NCBI GenBank assembly: GCA_040752635.1
Contig: JBFMGS010000014.1
Coordinates: 1 to 43,340 of the forward strand
Reading direction: 5' to 3'
DNA length: 43,340 nt
DNA from: JBFMGS01 sp040752635
GTDB taxonomy: Bacteria; Bacillota; SHA-98; UBA4971
The notes beneath the pieces were generated by a model. That model did no database searches, was not told the DNA's origin, and saw only the letters and a list, made by a program, of their open reading frames with translations. Positions within the stretch are counted from its first letter, which is position 1, and each line of letters starts with the position of its first letter. Shown one piece after another: positions 15,984 to 24,810 of this stretch. Both the position numbers and the translations under genes were made by a program.

Positions 15984-16455
15984 CTTCGCGGCGGACGCGG
16001 AACATCTCGAGGACGCTCTTGCACCAAATCCGGGGCGTGGAAGGCAGGCGAAAGACAACCACACAGAGTTGACGACGGTATCTACGGTTGACGATATCCA
16101 CGAAGAAAGCGGGAGCGAATGATATTGAAACCAAGCTGCCGGCAGGGACGCATCCGCAAGCACGGTGGATGCGAAAGTGCCGGTTGCCACCTTGTCTGCG
16201 GTGCACGGGGGATAACCCCGGGCCACCAAGCGGGCATTGCCTGGCCGGGGACGCCCCGAGGAACTCTCGGGCAACGTGGGGGTCAGGCTTTATTTTGCCC
16301 TGGTTTTCCGCGCCCGACAGGGTGGCCCGAATCAGGCTGGTCCAACCGCAGAGGATAAGCAGTTTGGATGCCCGAGCCGCTACCTGAGGTGCCCCGTGCA
16401 AAGGCGGCGGAGCTTGCGGGAGCTAACTGGACCAACCACAAGGGGGGTACTCACG
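15984..16455 (+). other. 472-nt spacer before malic enzyme
   Basis: No gene is supported. It holds the two-stem structure at 16139-16183, a GGGGG-ATAA-CCCC mini-hairpin at 16207-16219, and a CCCGAG-GAACT-CTCGGG hairpin near 16255-16272. A long structured leader is likely. The malic enzyme frame is open back to 16237, but those codons are not malic-enzyme-like. Confidence 0.45.
16139..16183 (+). promoter_or_regulatory. Structured RNA candidate in the malic enzyme leader
   Basis: CCGGCA (16139-16144) and TGCCGG (16178-16183) enclose a second stem, GCATCC (16150-16155) with GGATGC (16167-16172). A symmetric 5 + 5 nt purine-rich internal loop (GGGAC / GAAAG) separates the two stems. The layout resembles a functional RNA more than a terminator. 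It lies about 270 nt before the malic enzyme start. No known riboswitch class was recognised. Confidence 0.4.
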
Positions 16456-17793
16456 ATGAGTTCAAGAGAAGAGCTTCTTGCCAAAGCAAGAAAACCAGCC
16501 GAGGATGCGCTCTGGCTTCACCCCTACTACCGGGGGAAGATCGAGACTATGCCCAAGTGCGCAATACGGAATTTCCAGGACTTCGCCATCTGGTATTCGC
16601 CCGGCGTTGCAGCGCCGTGCAAGGATATCGCGCAGAACCGGGATCTTGTGTACAAGTATACCAACAAATGGAACACCGTGGCCGTGGTGTCCGATGGTAC
16701 CAGGGTGCTCGGCCTCGGTGACATCGGGCCGGAGGCCGGATTACCCGTGATGGAGGGCAAGGCTCTGCTCTTTAAGTACCTCGGCGGAGTAGACGCTTTC
16801 CCGATTTGTCTGGCTACCAAGGACCCCGATGAGATAATCGCCGCGGTCAAGTGGATACAACCGTCGTTCGGGGGGATCAACCTCGAGGACCTGGAACAGC
16901 CCAAGTGCTTTTACATCCTCGAGCGGCTGCGCGAAGAGGCGGAGATCCCGGTCTGGCACGATGACCAGCAAGGCACCGCAGCGGTGACTGTTGCAGGGCT
17001 GGTGAACGCGCTGAAACTGGTCGGCAAAGATCTCGGCAAGGTGACTATCGCCATGATCGGCGCGGGTGCGGCAAACATCCGTACGGCCTGGATGATAATC
17101 GCCGCCGGCGCAGATCCCGGGAAGATCGTCATGTGCGATACCAGGGGCACGCTGCACAAGGGGCGCACTGAGCTAGCAGGGGCGCACAGGGAAAAGTGGG
17201 AACTCGCCCAGAAGACCAACGAAAAGAACATCAGAGGTCAGATCCCCGATGCGATGAGAGGCGCGGATGTCGTGATCGCCCTTTCAAAGCCGGGCCCGGA
17301 TGTGATCCACCCCGAGTGGGTCCGGGCGATGGCGAAAGATCCCATAGTATTCGCATGTGCCAATCCCGTACCGGAGATATGGCCCTGGGACGCTATAGGA
17401 GCTGGCGCGGCGGTTGTAGCCACAGGCAGGTCGGACTTCCCGAACCAGGTCAACAACTCGCTGGGCTTCCCGGCGATCTTTAGGGGCACGCTTGATGTCC
17501 GGGCGAAGACCATCACTGACCAAATGTGCATAGCTGCCGCCCTGGAGCTTGCAAAGTGTGCTGAAGACAAGGGGCTCACGCGAGACTATATCATTCCCAC
17601 CATGGATGAGTGGGAAGTGTACCCCAGAGAGGCTGCGGCTGTCGGAAGCAAGGCCATCGAGCAAGGGATCGCCAGGCTGACCCTAACCTGGGATGAGCTT
17701 TACAAGAACGCGGAAGCCATGATCACACGTTCCAGGCAGGCCACGAAGCTTCTCATGGAGAGCGGCATCATATCCGAGGCCTCCGGCGAATAG
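16456..17793 (+). CDS. NAD(P)-dependent malic enzyme (malate = pyruvate + CO2), 445 aa
   Basis: This cytoplasmic enzyme oxidatively decarboxylates malate to pyruvate. Readable motifs are YSPGVAAPCKDIAQN (about 48-62), DGTRVLGLGDIGPEAGLPVMEGKA, the metal-binding GINLEDLEQPKCF, then PVWHDDQQGTAAVTVAGL. The nucleotide-binding MIGAGAANIRTAWMII and the later ATGRSDFPNQVNNSLGFPAI follow. The length fits the short bacterial NAD-type enzymes without a PTA domain. ATG 16456 has AGGGGGGT about 8 nt upstream. Alone on its strand with long leaders on both sides, it is probably its own transcription unit. Together with the TRAP uptake system and the C4 operon that follows, it links malate to pyruvate. Confidence 0.94.
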   Translation: MSSREELLAKARKPAEDALWLHPYYRGKIETMPKCAIRNFQDFAIWYSPGVAAPCKDIAQNRDLVYKYTNKWNTVAVVSDGTRVLGLGDIGPEAGLPVMEGKALLFKYLGGVDAFPICLATKDPDEIIAAVKWIQPSFGGINLEDLEQPKCFYILERLREEAEIPVWHDDQQGTAAVTVAGLVNALKLVGKDLGKVTIAMIGAGAANIRTAWMIIAAGADPGKIVMCDTRGTLHKGRTELAGAHREKWELAQKTNEKNIRGQIPDAMRGADVVIALSKPGPDVIHPEWVRAMAKDPIVFACANPVPEIWPWDAIGAGAAVVATGRSDFPNQVNNSLGFPAIFRGTLDVRAKTITDQMCIAAALELAKCAEDKGLTRDYIIPTMDEWEVYPREAAAVGSKAIEQGIARLTLTWDELYKNAEAMITRSRQATKLLMESGIISEASGE

Positions 17794-18314
17794 CCCAGGG
17801 AAGGGATCTACGTTAGAGCTCTGAAAAGTCTTGCTCTTTGGGAGAGGTTGCGGGTGTCGCGTTCGGGGTTCCTACTCGGGCGGAAAGCCCTGCCCCAGTT
17901 CTGACGGTACTTGCCGTAGCGTAGGCGGGAGGCAGGATCGAGTGCCTCCATCGGCACCTGCCCTGGGGCACGAGATCCGTCTTGCTTCTCGGAGCCGGGG
18001 GAATACCCCCCTTCCGGCGGGTCTTACGACCCTACCTCCCCTGCCTGCGGACAAGGAACGTTGACCTCTGGAAGGGCATTTTCCGAGCAGCAAGACGGGT
18101 CCTTCGGACCCTGGCTCCCCCTTTCGGGATGGTCTGCGATAGGATACGGGTACGCCCCCGGCAGGCGCCTCGGTGTGATTTGGCCCGCAGGCAGGTGGCC
18201 GAGTTCCAACGCCCCGTCATGCAATCACCGGCAACCCCTGACAGAGTCCACATCCCGAAAGAGGCGTGAATTCCTGACGACCTACCTTGAGACGAGGCAG
18301 AGGAGCGATGAGGT
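17794..18314 (+). other. 521-nt leader region before the hdr-frd-kor-suc operon
   Basis: No gene is supported. It should hold the promoter of the 15-kb operon. Several GC-rich hairpins are visible: GGGGG-AATA-CCCCC (17997-18010), GGGTC-TTAC-GACCC (18019-18032) and GGGTCC-TTC-GGACCC (18097-18111). None is followed by a T-run. The first resembles the mini-hairpin in the malic enzyme leader. No T-box or riboswitch consensus was found. Confidence 0.45.
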
Positions 18315-18713
18315 TTGAGGCTGTCGCGCGATGCAATAAGCAGCGAAGATAAGCGCAAGCTGCGTGACATCAGCGGGGAGCAGGTCCAATCGTGCTACCA
18401 GTGCGGCAAGTGTTCTGCGGGATGCGCGATGACAGGGATGATGGACCTCCTCCCCCACCAGGTGATAAGGCTCTTACAGCTCGGGCAGGTCCAGGAGGCT
18501 CTTGCATCGCGGACCATCTGGCTGTGCGCTTCGTGCCTCGCGTGCAGCACGCGCTGCCCGAGGGGCGTGAGCCTGCCGAGCGTGATGGAGTCGCTACGGG
18601 TCACTTTCTTGCGTCCGGGAGGCCGGCATCTTGACCCGGTCAGCATCCCGGCGGACGTGCTTGAAAATGCGCCGGAACAGGCGCTGGTGGCGGGGCTGCG
18701 CAAGTATACGTAA
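18315..18713 (+). CDS. hdrC: Heterodisulfide reductase subunit C-like iron-sulfur protein (132 aa)
   Basis: This small electron-transfer protein has two [4Fe-4S] motifs: C27-x2-C30-x2-C33-x3-C37 (CYQCGKCSAGC) and C71-x2-C74-x2-C77-x3-C81 followed by Pro (CASCLACSTRCP). This is the HdrC layout, linking HdrA to the catalytic HdrB. The LWxCxxCxxC-like second motif and the spacing of ~34 residues are normal. The start is a TTG at 18315, 9 nt after AGGAG; an ATG at 18308 is out of frame. It is the first gene of a long operon and lies 35 nt before hdrB. Bacteria without coenzymes M and B use such subunits with other disulfide or thiol partners. Confidence 0.9.
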   Translation: MRLSRDAISSEDKRKLRDISGEQVQSCYQCGKCSAGCAMTGMMDLLPHQVIRLLQLGQVQEALASRTIWLCASCLACSTRCPRGVSLPSVMESLRVTFLRPGGRHLDPVSIPADVLENAPEQALVAGLRKYT

Positions 18714-18748
18714 TAGGGGCTGTCCCTTGAGGAAGGGAGCGGACCGCC

Positions 18749-19633
18749 GTGTTGAGATATCCATACTTCCCCGGTTGCACCCTTCGGGCTAAGGCGAAGG
18801 GGTTCGATGCCTCGGCCCTTGCCTCGGCGCGCGCTCTCGGCGTCGAGCTGCAAGAGCTCGAGAACTGGCAGTGTTGCGGGGCCACGTTTCCTTTGCAGGC
18901 GGACAATTCCTTCCCGCTTGTTTCCCCCGGTCGTACCCTCGCTGCTGCCCGGAAGAAGGGTGACAAGCTCATCACGCTCTGCTCAGCGTGCTATAATGTG
19001 CTGAAGCGGACAAACCACGTGTTCCGCACCCACAGAGATAGGCGCGACAAGGTCAACGCGTTCATAGAAGAGGAGTATACAGGGGATCTCGAGGTCATGC
19101 ACTTTCTTGAAGTGCTGAGGGATGACGTCGGGTTTGAAGCGCTCGCTCGAAAGGTGAGGATCTCTCTTCACGACCTCGCAGTAGCCCCGTACTACGGGTG
19201 TCTCTTGCTTCGTCCTCCGAAGGAGCTTCGTTTCGATGATGCGGAGGCGCCGCGCATCATGGAGGACTTTCTTTTGGCGCTCGGTTGCAAGGTTATCGAC
19301 CACCCGTACAAGATCGAGTGCTGCGGGAGCTACGTGGCTCTTGAAGCAGGAGACCTTGCGACGAGCGCGAGCAGGCTGGTAGTGGAGTCGGCAAGGTCCA
19401 GGGGCGCCCGGATGATTGTAACGAGTTGTCCGCTGTGCCAGTACAACCTGGACGTGGCTCAGCGTGGCACGGCCGGCGCCAACGGGCGAGGCTTGCCCGT
19501 CATCTACTTCACTCAACTATTGGCGATGGCTCTTGAACTGCCCGAGGAAGTCCTCTATTTCCACGGCCATGTGATTCCTCCCGGGCCGCTTCTGCGGTCT
19601 ATTGAGGTCAGGGGAAGTGAATCGATAGCATGA
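18749..19633 (+). CDS. hdrB: Heterodisulfide reductase subunit B-like protein, CCG domains (294 aa)
   Basis: This subunit carries two cysteine-rich CCG domains that in HdrB hold non-cubane [4Fe-4S] clusters and reduce a disulfide. The first is C10 with C42-C43-G and LCSACYNVLK; the second is IECCGSYVALEAG with VTSCPLCQYNLDVAQ. The opening YPYFPGCTLRAKAKGFDASA is typical. There is no signal peptide or membrane segment, so it is cytoplasmic. GTG 18749 has GGAAGGGAG about 9 nt upstream. Its end overlaps hdrA by 4 nt (ATGA). The natural substrate in a bacterium is unknown; in this operon it may exchange electrons with the fumarate-reductase-like subunits. Confidence 0.92.
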   Translation: MLRYPYFPGCTLRAKAKGFDASALASARALGVELQELENWQCCGATFPLQADNSFPLVSPGRTLAAARKKGDKLITLCSACYNVLKRTNHVFRTHRDRRDKVNAFIEEEYTGDLEVMHFLEVLRDDVGFEALARKVRISLHDLAVAPYYGCLLLRPPKELRFDDAEAPRIMEDFLLALGCKVIDHPYKIECCGSYVALEAGDLATSASRLVVESARSRGARMIVTSCPLCQYNLDVAQRGTAGANGRGLPVIYFTQLLAMALELPEEVLYFHGHVIPPGPLLRSIEVRGSESIA

Positions 19634-21579
19634 GAGCTGGTGTGTTTGTCTGCTGGTGCGGTCTGAACATCGGCGGGGTCGTGGACGTCCCAAAGGTGAT
19701 CGAAGAGATATCAAGCTGCCCCGGGGTTGTACGCGCGGTGGATTACCGGTACATGTGCTCAGATCCGGGCCAGCAATTGATAAGAGATGTCATCCGCGAG
19801 GCGCGCCTCGACGGCGTAGTGATAGCCGCATGCTCGCCCGGTATGCACGAGTCCACGTTCCGGGCCGTGGCGGGGAGCGCCGGGGCGAACCCCTTCCGGT
19901 GCGAGATCGCGAACATCCGCGAGCAGTGCAGTTGGCCCCACCAGGATGAACCGGGAGAAGCGACGAGAAAGGCCGTAGAGCTCATCCGGGCCGCCATAGA
20001 GAAGGTCCGGGGCGACGAGGCGCTATTGGCCCTGTCCATCCCGGTCACGAGGCGGGCGCTCGTGATCGGAGCGGGCATCGCGGGTATGCAGGCGGCGCTC
20101 GACATCGCCGACGCCGGGTGCGAAGTTGTGCTGGTGGAGCGGCTGCCTTTCATCGGCGGGCACATGGCGCAGCTCTCAGAGACGTTTCCGACACTTGACT
20201 GTTCCCAGTGCATTCTCACGCCGAAGACTTCCGAGGTCGGCAGGCATACCAGGATCAAGCTGCTTGTGAATAGCGAGGTCGAAGGCGTTTCGGGATATGT
20301 CGGCAATTTCACGGTGAAGATCCGGAAGAGAGCGGCTTATGTCAACTGGGATATATGCACGGGATGCGGCGCGTGCACCGAGAAATGCCCTGCCAGGGTG
20401 CGGTCCGGTTTCGAACGGGGGCTCGCCACCGAGCCCGCCATCTCTATCGCATTCCCCCAGGCGGTGCCGCACAAGCCCGTGATTCGCCCGGATGCGTGCA
20501 GGCATTTTACCAGGGCCAGGTGCGGGGTGTGCGAGAAGGTATGTCCCGTAGGCGCCATCGATTTCGGGCAGCAGGACACGCTGGTCGAGGAGAAAGTCGG
20601 AGCCATCGTGGTGGCCACGGGGTACGAGCTTCACCCCAAGGCGAAGGTTGGCGAGTACGGGTATGGCACCTACCCCGACGTGATAGACGGCCTCGAGTTC
20701 GAGAGGCTCAACTCGGCGTCAGGTCCCACTCAAGGTGCGATCAGGCGGCCTTCTGACGGAAAGGTTCCGAAAGAGGTAGTGTTCATCCAGTGTGTGGGGT
20801 CGCGCGACCAGGAGAACGGGTACCCGTATTGTTCTAAGATCTGTTGCATGTACACGGCAAAGCACGCGCGGCTATACAAACACAAGGTACCGGATGGGCA
20901 GCCGTACGTTTTCTACATGGATGTACGGGCCGGCGGCAAGGGTTACGAGGAGTTCGTGCAGCATGCCATGGAAAAAGAGGGTGTGCTTTACCTCCGGGGC
21001 AGGGTGTCCCGGGTTTTCCAGGACGGGGATAGCCTGGTCGTGTTCGGGGTGGATACCCTCTCGGGCAAGAAGGTCGAGATCCGCGCGGATATGGTCGTGC
21101 TTGCCACGGCCATCGTTCCGAGTTCCGGCGCCAAAGAGCTTGCGAGGCTCCTCAAAACCTCCACAGATGAATACGGGTTCTTCTCCGAAGCTCATCCCAA
21201 GCTGAGACCGGTGGAGAGCCTGACCCGGGGCATATACATTGCCGGGTGCGCACAGGCGCCGAAGGACATTCCCGAAACTGTGACCCAGGCAGGCTCCGCT
21301 GCAGCCAAGGTGCTTGCTCTCCTCTCCGCGCAGGAGATTTCTCACTCACCTATCGTGGCCGCTGTTGATGAGGAACTCTGCAGCGGCTGCGGGCTGTGCG
21401 TCGAAGCCTGCGCGTACGAGGCGCGAACCCTCGATCTCAGGCGTCGGGTCGCGGTCGTAAACGACGTCCTGTGCGAGGGCTGCGGCGCCTGCGCAGTCGC
21501 ATGCCCGAACGGCGCCACGCGCCAGAAGAACATGGCGCGAGGCCAGGTGATCTCGATGATCGATGCGATGATGGGGTGA
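19630..21579 (+). CDS. hdrA: HdrA-like FAD/iron-sulfur subunit (649 aa)
   Basis: This is a flavin-containing hub of Hdr complexes. Domains in order: an N-terminal HdrA domain (1-135) with VFVCWCGLNIGG; an FAD-binding Rossmann region with GAGIAGMQAALD (147-158); the Hdr-type cysteine segment DCSQCILTPKTSEVGRH (190-206). An inserted two-cluster ferredoxin follows, with CTGCGACTEKCP (243-254) and a CGVCEKVCPVGAI motif near 300. Then comes the remainder of the thioredoxin-reductase-like fold and a C-terminal two-cluster ferredoxin (CSGCGLCVEAC, CEGCGACAVACP). This full set matches HdrA proteins that do flavin-based electron bifurcation. It overlaps hdrB by 4 nt. The bifurcating role is inference from family membership. 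Confidence 0.92.
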   Translation: MRAGVFVCWCGLNIGGVVDVPKVIEEISSCPGVVRAVDYRYMCSDPGQQLIRDVIREARLDGVVIAACSPGMHESTFRAVAGSAGANPFRCEIANIREQCSWPHQDEPGEATRKAVELIRAAIEKVRGDEALLALSIPVTRRALVIGAGIAGMQAALDIADAGCEVVLVERLPFIGGHMAQLSETFPTLDCSQCILTPKTSEVGRHTRIKLLVNSEVEGVSGYVGNFTVKIRKRAAYVNWDICTGCGACTEKCPARVRSGFERGLATEPAISIAFPQAVPHKPVIRPDACRHFTRARCGVCEKVCPVGAIDFGQQDTLVEEKVGAIVVATGYELHPKAKVGEYGYGTYPDVIDGLEFERLNSASGPTQGAIRRPSDGKVPKEVVFIQCVGSRDQENGYPYCSKICCMYTAKHARLYKHKVPDGQPYVFYMDVRAGGKGYEEFVQHAMEKEGVLYLRGRVSRVFQDGDSLVVFGVDTLSGKKVEIRADMVVLATAIVPSSGAKELARLLKTSTDEYGFFSEAHPKLRPVESLTRGIYIAGCAQAPKDIPETVTQAGSAAAKVLALLSAQEISHSPIVAAVDEELCSGCGLCVEACAYEARTLDLRRRVAVVNDVLCEGCGACAVACPNGATRQKNMARGQVISMIDAMMG

Positions 21580-21587
21580 GCCTGACG

Positions 21588-24500
21588 ATGGTGCCTGAAA
21601 CCCATGGGAAAAGAGCAGTGCTGGTCGTGGGAGGCGGCGTGGCTGGGATGCATGCCGCGCTCATCCTTGCCGAGGCTGGGGTGCAGGTTTACCTGGTAGA
21701 CTCAGCCCCAACGGTGGGCGGGCTGTTCAATCTGCTAGATAAGACGTTTCCCACTCATAGTTGCGGGATCTGCCACATGTCACCCAGAAACCCGGCACAC
21801 TGCCCTGTGATCGAGGTGGGAAGGCATTCGGGGATCCATCTCATGGTGAATAGCACCGTAACGGATGTATCAGGGGACGTCGGGGAGTTCTTCGTGCGCG
21901 TTGCGATGCGCGGGGAGTTCGTCCGGAAAGATCTATGCGATAGCTGCGGTGAGTGCGAGAAAGTCTGCCCGGTTGTCGTCCGTGTGCCGGCCTTCTCCGG
22001 GCTGGAGGATCGCAAAGCGATCTACCGACCGGGCCATCGCGCTGTGCCAGGGGGATTCGCGCTCGACGAAGCGGCATGTACAAAGTGCGGAGAGTGCGTT
22101 GGTGCCTGCCCGAGGGGCGCGATAGATCTTTCAGCGAAAGGCACCACTACAGAACTGCAAGTGGGCGCCATCATAGTAAGCTCCGGGATGGACGTGCGAG
22201 ATCCCCGGGTGCGGCCGGAATACTCGTACAATCCAGGAAAGAACGTCATCACCGGCCTTGAACTGGAGCGGATCATGAGCGCATCCGGGCCCACAGGGGG
22301 ACGCCTTGCGCGTCCGTCGGATGGAAAAGTCCCCAGGCGCATCGCTTTCATCCAGTGCGTCGGCTCCCGAGACAGGTCCTGTGGAAACCCGTATTGCTCG
22401 TCCGTGTGCTGCATGTACGCGCTGAAGGAGGCCATGAGCGTAAAGGCGCGTGTCCCCGATGCCAAGGTGAAGGTTTTCTATATGGACATACGAGCCATGG
22501 GCAAGGGGTTTGAAGAGTATCACAGGCGTGCGAAGTCGATGGGCGTGGAGTTTGGAAATTGCAGGGTGTCGGGTGTTGAAGAAAGCAATGGGGTCATTCA
22601 GGTGTCCGGCGAATTCGGCGGAGTGGTGGCGAGAGAGGAGTTCGACCTCGTCGTCTTGTCAACGGGGTTTATCCCGGGCGCAGATACCCGCAGGCTTGCG
22701 GACATGCTTGGTGTCGAGATAGGGCCTTTCGGGTTCATACAGCCGCTGCTGCAGGGGCGCTCCCGGGTAAAGACATCGCGACCGGGCATTTTCGTGTGCG
22801 GCGGGGCTGCCGAGCCTCAGGACATACCCACATCGGTAATGTGGGCGGGGGCGTGCGCGCTCCAAGCCTTGAGGGCTGCAGGCCCGGAGGTGGACGGCGA
22901 CGAATGGCTCGCGAGCCAGGAGGCGGTCTCGAAAGAGGCAATCTCCGCGCAACCGCGCCAGAGGGGGCCCGACTGCTCCACAGAGCCCTCGTGTGCTGCG
23001 GGGGCGGAGGACGCGAGGATCGGGATCTTTGTGTGCAAGTGTGACTCGCCCATGCCATGGCTCCGACTGGACAGAGTCGTCGAGGCTGCAAAAGCACTGG
23101 ACGGCGTGGCGCTCGTGCGCGAGATCCCCGGCCTCTGCAGGAGCCTCGCGCTCGAGAGCCTGCGCGCAGAAGTCGCGGCGAGTGACATCAACAGGGTAGT
23201 GGTTGCAGCGTGCTCGCCCAGGGACATCCTGCACTTGGTGGAACGCGAGCTTTCGGGAAGCGGCACCTGGCGGGGGCTCGTCGAGGTGGCCAATATCCGC
23301 GAGCAGTGTGCGTGGGTACACCAGGATGGCGAAGCCGCAACGCGAAAAGCTCAAGACCTTGTGGCAATGGCTGTTGAGCAAGTGCGGCTTGCAAGGCCCA
23401 TCCGGGAGCAGGCGAGGGCGATCCCTTCCAGCGCGGTCGTGATCGGCGGGGGACCTGCCGGGATGCAAGCTGCGTCTTCTCTTGCAGACCTCGGCTACGA
23501 AGTTCACCTTGTGGAAAAGGACTCGTCGCTGGGTGGTAGAGCGCGGCGGATCGTCAGTGCGCTGGACGGTGCTGATGTGCAGGGCGTGTTACGAAAGCTA
23601 GAGGAGAGAATTCGCTCGGACAGCCGGATCACTATTCATACTGCTTCACGCATCACAGGCATAAGCCGCGAGGGCGGAGGGTTCCGTGTTTCCATCATGC
23701 GTTCGCGCGGTGCATACCACAGCTCCGGCGGTGAAAACTGTGCTGCGAATCAAGCTGAAGCTGAAGCCCCGGGGGCGCCAGGAGCCCTGGATAGAGACCG
23801 GGCCGGTGGCGGGGAGCACTTGGTGATCGACTGCGGCGCCATCATTTTGGCTACTGGTGGCGTCGAGGCGCCCGTTCCGTCTTCGCTGAGAGCGCCCGAT
23901 CCGTCGCGGATTATGACCCAAACCGAGCTTGAGGCACGTCTCAGCCTGGCCCGGGGTTTCCCCTACGATGTAGAAAGCGTGGTCATGATGCAGTGCGCGG
24001 GATCGCGCGACGACAAGAGGCCTTATTGTAGCAAGGTCTGCTGTGCCCAGGCGATAAAGAACGCCCTTCACATAAAGGCGGCGCACCCAAACACCGAGGT
24101 CTACGTCCTCCACAGAGATATCCGCGTGCCAGGCATGAGTGAAGTCTTTTACGAGAAGGCCCGCGAGATGGGCGTGGTATTCATCAGGCACCCTGAAGAC
24201 GTCCAACCGAAGGTGGTGCAGGCGGATTCTGCCGGTCGGCAGGCGGTGGAGGTCTACGACGAGAACCTGGGTGAGGTCCTGCGTGTGCCCGCAGACCTGG
24301 TTGTGCTCTCTACGGGGGTGGAGGGCGCTGCTGATCCGGAACTAGCGAGGGGGCTCAGGGTGCCTTTCGACAGCTATGGCTTCTTCACCGAGGCGAACAC
24401 CAAGGTGGGGCCGGTGGATTTTCTTGTGCCCGGGGTTTACGTATGTGGGCTTGCGAGAGCGCCCGGGTTCGTTCAAGACGCGCTGATATCGGCGGAGGCC

Positions 24501-24782
24501 GCGGCGGCACGTGCAGGTGCATACCTTTTCGCAAAGGAGGCGCGCACCGTCGCGAACCTGTCCCGCGTTCGCGAGAAGCGCTGCTCGGGCTGTGGAGTGT
24601 GTGTGGATGTATGCCCGTACGATGCCCGGTCGATCGACCAAGAAGCGAGAATGGCCAGGGTGGACGAGTTTCTGTGCCGGGGCTGCGGAGTGTGCCAGGT
24701 GGCATGCCCCTCGGGTGCATCCGAGCACATCGGGTTCGAGACCAAACGCATCCTTTCGGCTCTTGACGTGGCGTTTGCCTGA
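21588..24782 (+). CDS. Double-length HdrA fusion (two HdrA modules in one chain, 1064 aa)
   Basis: Two HdrA-like modules lie head to tail. Module 1 (1 to about 470) starts directly at the FAD fold (VLVVGGGVAGMHAAL, 11-25) without the N-terminal HdrA domain. It has an altered cysteine segment (HSCGICHMSPRNPAHC, 57-72) and the inserted ferredoxin (CDSCGECEKVCP, CTKCGECVGACP), but no C-terminal ferredoxin. Module 2 (about 475-1064) has the N-terminal domain (IGIFVCKCDSPMP), an FAD fold (VVIGGGPAGMQAASSL near 615), no inserted ferredoxin, and a C-terminal ferredoxin (CSGCGVCVDVCP, CRGCGVCQVACP). The modules are therefore complementary. The start is either ATG 21588 or GTG 21576, which would overlap the hdrA stop as GTGA. 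A Gln/Ala/Gly-rich linker is inserted near residue 720. Confidence 0.88.
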   Translation: MVPETHGKRAVLVVGGGVAGMHAALILAEAGVQVYLVDSAPTVGGLFNLLDKTFPTHSCGICHMSPRNPAHCPVIEVGRHSGIHLMVNSTVTDVSGDVGEFFVRVAMRGEFVRKDLCDSCGECEKVCPVVVRVPAFSGLEDRKAIYRPGHRAVPGGFALDEAACTKCGECVGACPRGAIDLSAKGTTTELQVGAIIVSSGMDVRDPRVRPEYSYNPGKNVITGLELERIMSASGPTGGRLARPSDGKVPRRIAFIQCVGSRDRSCGNPYCSSVCCMYALKEAMSVKARVPDAKVKVFYMDIRAMGKGFEEYHRRAKSMGVEFGNCRVSGVEESNGVIQVSGEFGGVVAREEFDLVVLSTGFIPGADTRRLADMLGVEIGPFGFIQPLLQGRSRVKTSRPGIFVCGGAAEPQDIPTSVMWAGACALQALRAAGPEVDGDEWLASQEAVSKEAISAQPRQRGPDCSTEPSCAAGAEDARIGIFVCKCDSPMPWLRLDRVVEAAKALDGVALVREIPGLCRSLALESLRAEVAASDINRVVVAACSPRDILHLVERELSGSGTWRGLVEVANIREQCAWVHQDGEAATRKAQDLVAMAVEQVRLARPIREQARAIPSSAVVIGGGPAGMQAASSLADLGYEVHLVEKDSSLGGRARRIVSALDGADVQGVLRKLEERIRSDSRITIHTASRITGISREGGGFRVSIMRSRGAYHSSGGENCAANQAEAEAPGAPGALDRDRAGGGEHLVIDCGAIILATGGVEAPVPSSLRAPDPSRIMTQTELEARLSLARGFPYDVESVVMMQCAGSRDDKRPYCSKVCCAQAIKNALHIKAAHPNTEVYVLHRDIRVPGMSEVFYEKAREMGVVFIRHPEDVQPKVVQADSAGRQAVEVYDENLGEVLRVPADLVVLSTGVEGAADPELARGLRVPFDSYGFFTEANTKVGPVDFLVPGVYVCGLARAPGFVQDALISAEAAAARAGAYLFAKEARTVANLSRVREKRCSGCGVCVDVCPYDARSIDQEARMARVDEFLCRGCGVCQVACPSGASEHIGFETKRILSALDVAFA

Positions 24783-24810
24783 CCCTGGCGAGAAGGGGGA
24801 CCTCTTTGTT

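Noticed and set aside
16250..16290. Stretch resembling the end of a glycine riboswitch (GGAACTCTCGGGCAAC)
   Set aside because: The paired GAGAG-type strand and the conserved core further upstream are absent; the segment is better explained as a simple CCCGAG/CTCGGG hairpin.
16237..16455. In-frame N-terminal extension of malic enzyme
   Set aside because: Residues are Arg/Gly-rich noise unlike any malic enzyme; ATG 16456 has a good ribosome site.
21396..21587. In-frame N-terminal extension of the double HdrA
   Set aside because: It lies inside the end of hdrA in another frame and does not look like protein of that family.
22659..23507. Long antisense frame opposite the double HdrA gene
   Set aside because: Arg/Pro/His-rich composition typical of antisense frames in GC-rich coding DNA; many similar shadows occur opposite real genes here.
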